Source of the DNA: JANTGF01 sp963750735
GTDB taxonomy: Bacteria; Bacteroidota; Bacteroidia; Bacteroidales; VadinHA17
Direction: 5' to 3'
DNA: 64,000 bases
NCBI GenBank assembly: GCA_963750735.1
Contig: CAVVRY010000008.1
Coordinates: 124,001-188,000, forward strand
Shown here: piece by piece, positions 60,596 through 64,000 of the stretch
How the letters are laid out: every line of letters starts with the position of its first letter
Numbering within the stretch: position 1 is the stretch's first letter
Program-made: the position numbers and the translations under genes
Notes under the pieces: model-generated
What the model was told of the DNA's origin: nothing
Seen by the model: the letters and a program-made list of their open reading frames with translations, nothing else
Databases searched by the model: none

Positions 60596-61366
60596 ATGAA
60601 AACTTTTTTCACAAAAGCTATAGTTAAAAAACCCTGTAAAAACATTGTACATGGGCTCACAAATGCTAACCTTGGCATACCAGATTTTAATAAAGCACTG
60701 TATCAACATGAAGAATATATCAAAGCGCTGAATTATTGCGACTTAGAAGTTACCATCCTTCCCGAAGACGAGCGTTTCCCAGACTCAACTTTCGTTGAAG
60801 ACACTGCACTTCTTACCTCCAAAGTTGCCATCATTACTAATCCTGGTGCTAAATCCCGAAAAGGTGAAACAAAAGATATCAGAAACGCGATTGAATTGCA
60901 TTTCAAAAATATAGAAACCATCCATGATCCAGGGACAATTGAAGCAGGAGACATTATGATGGTTGGATCGCTTTTTTACATTGGACTTTCAGAACGGACT
61001 AATGCGCAGGGAGCCAGACAAATGATTGAGATTTTACGTGCATATGGCATGGATGGAAAAACAGTTACTTTAAAAGAATTCCTGCACCTAAAATCTGGTC
61101 TTTCATACCTCGAAGAGAATAAGCTTCTTATTAGTGGAGAGTTTCTTAAGATGGAAATATTTAAAGAATTCGTGCAAATTCATTTACCTGAGGAAGAAAC
61201 TTATGCTTCAAATAGTGTTTGGATAAATGATAAAGTTCTGATTCCTAAAGGCTTTCCCGTTGTTCTAGAGAAAATTAGGGAACAAGGATATGAACCTGTT
61301 GTATTGGATGTCTCAGAATTTCAAAAATTAGACGGAGGTCTAAGTTGTTTATCTCTGCGTTTTTAA
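60596..61366 (+). CDS. dimethylargininase (DDAH)-like amidinohydrolase
   Basis: A member of the guanidine-modifying (amidinotransferase/deiminase) superfamily with five-bladed propeller fold. Seen: DERFPDSTFVEDTALL near residues 58-73, EAGDIMMVG, the catalytic His in LHLKSGLSYL (about 164) and the nucleophile GGLSCLSLRF at the end (Cys251). This C-terminal Cys and the 256-aa length match DDAH, which hydrolyses methylated arginine to citrulline and methylamine. Arginine deiminases are longer (about 400 aa). Free-arginine analogues are also possible substrates. Confidence 0.88.
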   Translation: MKTFFTKAIVKKPCKNIVHGLTNANLGIPDFNKALYQHEEYIKALNYCDLEVTILPEDERFPDSTFVEDTALLTSKVAIITNPGAKSRKGETKDIRNAIELHFKNIETIHDPGTIEAGDIMMVGSLFYIGLSERTNAQGARQMIEILRAYGMDGKTVTLKEFLHLKSGLSYLEENKLLISGEFLKMEIFKEFVQIHLPEEETYASNSVWINDKVLIPKGFPVVLEKIREQGYEPVVLDVSEFQKLDGGLSCLSLRF

Positions 61367-61399
61367 ACAATTTAATATCCAAATCCTTAAATCAGGAGT

Positions 61400-61816
61400 A
61401 TGAAATTCAATTGGAAATATAAATTTGACCTCCTTGATATAATAAAGAATGGTTGGAGCGAAGAGCATAAGTTATTTGCCAGGACTTATGCTCGAAAGGG
61501 GAAAAAAGCGATTGATAAAGCAATGAATGGATTAGGGAAGGAAGCGGTGGAAACCCGTGAGATGGCAGAGTTATTCTTTAGGCTCCTTGAAGAAAAGTTA
61601 AATCTGGAAAATCGATCTGAACCTCCTACAAAGGAAGAAGTTAGAGCAGCTATTGAACAATTAAAAGATGTTGGGAGATTCTCAGTATTCATAACAGCCG
61701 TAATATTACCAGGTGGAGTTTTCTCTCTTATTGGACTGGAACTGTTGGCCAGAAAGTTTGGAATTAATTTTACAATTGTCCCATCATCCTTTAGAAAAAA
61801 GAACATCGATAAATAA
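61400..61816 (+). CDS. LETM1-like domain protein, 138 aa
   Basis: A small protein with a polar N-terminal half and one hydrophobic segment near residues 96-118. The run DVGRFSVFITAVILPGGVFSLIGLELLARKFGI, then PSSFRK, resembles the LETM1 ribosome-binding-like domain, in which a hydrophobic helix with a proline is followed by an LP-S-F-type end. In mitochondria LETM1 works in cation/proton exchange. In Bacteroidota longer LETM1-related proteins occur, and this short stand-alone form has no known job. It follows the DDAH gene by 33 bp and may be cotranscribed. Confidence 0.7.
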   Translation: MKFNWKYKFDLLDIIKNGWSEEHKLFARTYARKGKKAIDKAMNGLGKEAVETREMAELFFRLLEEKLNLENRSEPPTKEEVRAAIEQLKDVGRFSVFITAVILPGGVFSLIGLELLARKFGINFTIVPSSFRKKNIDK

Positions 61817-61880
61817 GTGATTTTGTTTTAGCATCGATTTTAATGTATATTTCAACTTAAATAAATCCAATCAGAAAAAA

Positions 61881-63044
61881 ATGAAATCTAAAAAAATCCT
61901 GTTTAGTATCTCATTCCTATTGTTGAGTGTCAGTATTTTTGCGCAGAATGGATACTACTTTCCGGAAAAAGGTGCAGAATGGCAAGAGAAAAGCCCTTCC
62001 GAATTTAAAATAAGCGAAGATAAGTTATCAGAGGCAATACAATTTGCTATAAATAATGAATACAAGGGATCAAAAGATTTGCGGCAGGCTATTTTAAAGG
62101 GTTTTGAAAGGGAACCATTTCATAAAATTTCGGGACCAACAAAAAAACGAGGTGGGCCCTCTGGAATGATTTTAAAAAATGGCTATCTAATTGCCAGCTG
62201 GGGAGATATTAAAAGGGTTGATATGACTTTTAGTGTAACAAAAAGCTACTTGTCAACTATAGCAGGTTTGGCTTTGGATGAAAATTTAATAAAATCCCCT
62301 TTTGATTCAGTTAAAAATTATGTTTGGGATGGGGCATTTGACGGGGATCATAATTCAAAAATCCTATGGAGTGACCTGCTTAATCAATCATCCGACTGGT
62401 CAGGTCAATTATGGAGTATGTATGATTGGGCTGATAGACCCCCAAGGGATGGAAATCTGGATTCCTGGCGGTACAGAAAATTAAACGAACCAGGAACTTA
62501 CTTTAAGTACAATGATGTAAGAGTAAATGTACTTTCTTATTGTCTGCTTCAGGTATGGAGACAACCACTACCTCAGGTGCTTAATGAAAGAATAATGACA
62601 CCCATCGGTGCTTCGTCCACGTGGCGGTGGTATGGATATGAAAACTCCTGGGTGACTTTGGATGGAACAAAGATGCAATCTGTAAGCGGGGGAGGCCATT
62701 CTGGAGGCGGGATATTTATTAGTACAGAAGATCATGCCAGGTTTGGACTGCTCTTTCTAAACAGTGGGAAATGGAAAGATAAACAACTGGTCAGCAATGA
62801 ATGGATTAAACAGGCTATTACTCCATCCAAGGCTAACAAAAATTATGGATTCATGTGGTGGCTTAATCCAGATGGTGACAACCCTGGAATGAGTAATATT
62901 TCGAAAAATGCCTTTTACGCTTCCGGATTTGGTGGAAACTATATAATTATTGAACCGGATCATGACCTGGTAATAGTTGTAAGATGGCTGGACCCTTCCA
63001 AATCGAATGATTTTGTAAAAATGATAATGGATTTAATGAAATAG
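61881..63044 (+). CDS. secreted serine hydrolase of the beta-lactamase/PBP-like family
   Basis: A signal peptide (KSKKILFSISFLLLSVSIFAQ) is followed by a class C beta-lactamase-like fold. The nucleophile is in TFSVTKSYLST (S118-x-x-K121). A YxN-type motif may be KYNDVRVNVLSYCLL near residue 205, and the region GGGHSGGGIFISTEDHARFGLLFLN takes the third-motif position. 387 aa. Such proteins act as esterases, D-aminopeptidases or in sugar-ester removal. The sulfatase gene downstream suggests a role in breaking down a complex substrate, an inference from proximity only. Confidence 0.88.
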   Translation: MKSKKILFSISFLLLSVSIFAQNGYYFPEKGAEWQEKSPSEFKISEDKLSEAIQFAINNEYKGSKDLRQAILKGFEREPFHKISGPTKKRGGPSGMILKNGYLIASWGDIKRVDMTFSVTKSYLSTIAGLALDENLIKSPFDSVKNYVWDGAFDGDHNSKILWSDLLNQSSDWSGQLWSMYDWADRPPRDGNLDSWRYRKLNEPGTYFKYNDVRVNVLSYCLLQVWRQPLPQVLNERIMTPIGASSTWRWYGYENSWVTLDGTKMQSVSGGGHSGGGIFISTEDHARFGLLFLNSGKWKDKQLVSNEWIKQAITPSKANKNYGFMWWLNPDGDNPGMSNISKNAFYASGFGGNYIIIEPDHDLVIVVRWLDPSKSNDFVKMIMDLMK

Positions 63045-63095
63045 ACCTGTTATAATTTTGTTGTGAATGCCCAGATATGAACAAAAACTTCTAAA

Positions 63096-64000
63096 ATGTC
63101 ATATAAAAATTTTCTCTTTTGGTTATTTACTGGTCTGATTCCATTAGTGTTGGTTTTTACTTCTTGTAACAATAGCCCAAAAGACATTATCGAAATTAAA
63201 AAACCCAATGTTATAATTATTTATACTGATGATCAGGGCTCAATCGATGTTAACTGTTATGGAGCCAATGATTTGCATACACCCAATATGGACAAACTGG
63301 CAAAAACTGGAATTCGTTTCACCCAGTTTTATACTGCAGCATCTGTTTGTTCTCCATCAAGAGCAGCCCTTTTAACAGGAAAAACACCACTTGCAGCCGG
63401 ACTTCCGGGTAATACTTCATCCTTTAAGGGTCATGCCGGAATGCCAACTGAACAAGTAACAATTGCTGAGGTTTTAAAGGAAAACGATTACAGAACAGGC
63501 CATATAGGAAAATGGCATTTGGGATACAGTGAGCCCACAATGCCAAATGCACAGGGCTTCGATTATTCTTTTGGGCACATGGGTGGTTGTATTGATAATT
63601 ACTCGCACTTCTTTTACTGGAATGGGCCCAACAGACATGACCTCTGGGAAAATGGTATTGAAACCTGGTTAGATGGGGAGTACTTCCAGGATATTATGGC
63701 CCAAAAAGTGAATGAATTCCTCGTCGATAACAAGGATGAATCTTTCTTCCTGTATTATGCCCTGAATCTGCCTCACTATCCACTACAAGGAACAGATAAA
63801 TGGAGGGAATATTATAAAGACCTTGAAAGTCCACGAAATAAATATGCTGCATGTGTTTCAACTGTAGATGAACGAATTGGTATATTATTATCGAAATTAG
63901 AGGAACTCCAATTGCGAGATAACACAATAATCATTTTTCAATCAGATCATGGTCATTCCGTCGAACTTAGGACTTTTGGAGGAGGAGGGAATTCCGGCCC
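63096..64000 (+). CDS. lipoprotein sulfatase, type I (5' part, runs off the window)
   Basis: An ATG at 63096 opens a lipoprotein signal (lipobox VFTSC, Cys24), and the frame stays open to the window edge, 301 codons. Seen: metal-binding YTDDQG at residues 43-48, the formylglycine motif CSPSR at 85-89 with downstream LLTGK, GKWHLG, and QSDHGHS near the edge. The motif with Cys needs activation by formylglycine-generating enzyme or an anaerobic sulfatase-maturating enzyme encoded elsewhere. It hydrolyses sulfate esters, probably of a sulfated glycan, at the cell surface or in the periplasm. The C-terminal subdomain lies outside. Confidence 0.93.
   Translation, partial: MSYKNFLFWLFTGLIPLVLVFTSCNNSPKDIIEIKKPNVIIIYTDDQGSIDVNCYGANDLHTPNMDKLAKTGIRFTQFYTAASVCSPSRAALLTGKTPLAAGLPGNTSSFKGHAGMPTEQVTIAEVLKENDYRTGHIGKWHLGYSEPTMPNAQGFDYSFGHMGGCIDNYSHFFYWNGPNRHDLWENGIETWLDGEYFQDIMAQKVNEFLVDNKDESFFLYYALNLPHYPLQGTDKWREYYKDLESPRNKYAACVSTVDERIGILLSKLEELQLRDNTIIIFQSDHGHSVELRTFGGGGNSG

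Noticed and set aside
1..64000. CRISPR arrays, insertion sequences, attachment sites
   Set aside because: I saw no regularly spaced direct repeats, transposase motifs or duplicated tRNA ends; the single tRNA-Ser is intact with no repeat of its 3' end nearby.

Overview
The window is about 64 kb of AT-rich DNA from a member of the Bacteroidota, most likely class Bacteroidia or a close relative. The evidence is the partial 16S rRNA at the left edge, promoters of the Bacteroidota TAnnTTTG type, almost no Shine-Dalgarno sequences, a dcw cluster in the Bacteroidota order (mraZ-rsmH-ftsL-PASTA PBP-murE-mraY-murD-ftsW-murG-murC-ftsQ-ftsA-ftsZ, without murF or ddl), a paired NAD/NADP-type glutamate dehydrogenase locus, a glycine-lipid acyltransferase pair and an ExbB/ExbD/ExbD cluster. 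It looks like ordinary chromosome. I see no CRISPR array, insertion sequence, integrase or prophage.

Layout. 1-700: 5' part of a 16S gene transcribed leftwards, with its leader and two tandem promoters. 700-10,340: a small lipoprotein, a GT2 glycosyltransferase, dihydroorotase, a frameshifted lipoprotein, a DUF2148 protein, aspartate kinase, fructose bisphosphatase and Mfd. 10,420-18,320: an envelope cluster (coaX, outer-membrane protein, TPR protein, frameshifted lptC, small membrane protein, CNNM/CBS protein, PpiD-like PPIase) ended by a bidirectional terminator. 18,400-33,680: the dcw cluster on the minus strand, with a four-box MraZ operator upstream. 33,900-41,060: glycine-lipid acyltransferases, a long PurF-like protein, SPOR, Usp, LEA-2 and YebC proteins, and a DUF6702-like protein. 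41,200-47,150: M1 peptidase, aspS, tadA and two unknowns. 47,290-53,520: two glutamate dehydrogenases flanking dprA, then tatD, asparaginase and tRNA-Ser(GGA). 53,600-56,000: ExbB, an unknown membrane protein and two ExbD proteins. 56,120-60,150: a nucleoside-recognition (SpmA/SpmB-like) protein, a DEDDh exonuclease, an unusually long thymidylate synthase and a Nudix-like protein. 60,600-64,000: DDAH-like hydrolase, LETM1-like protein, serine hydrolase and the start of a lipoprotein sulfatase.

How the genes work together. The dcw block makes and polymerises the peptidoglycan precursor and builds the division septum. The coaX-ppiD block serves outer-membrane biogenesis. The glsA/glsB-like pair makes a membrane aminolipid. 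The ExbB/D block energises outer-membrane processes. The GDH pair, asparaginase and aspartate kinase handle nitrogen and aspartate metabolism.

Most notable points: two lipoprotein genes (GldN-like and LptC) each carry a +1 frameshift just after the lipobox, each ending in UGA; the mraZ operator has four boxes at exact 10-bp spacing; dihydroorotase has QxH in place of HxH; the thymidylate synthase has two large insertions and strongly biased arginine codons. I do not see a convincing new multi-gene system. The best candidates for unknown function are the membrane protein between ExbB and ExbD and the long ThyA/Nudix-like pair.
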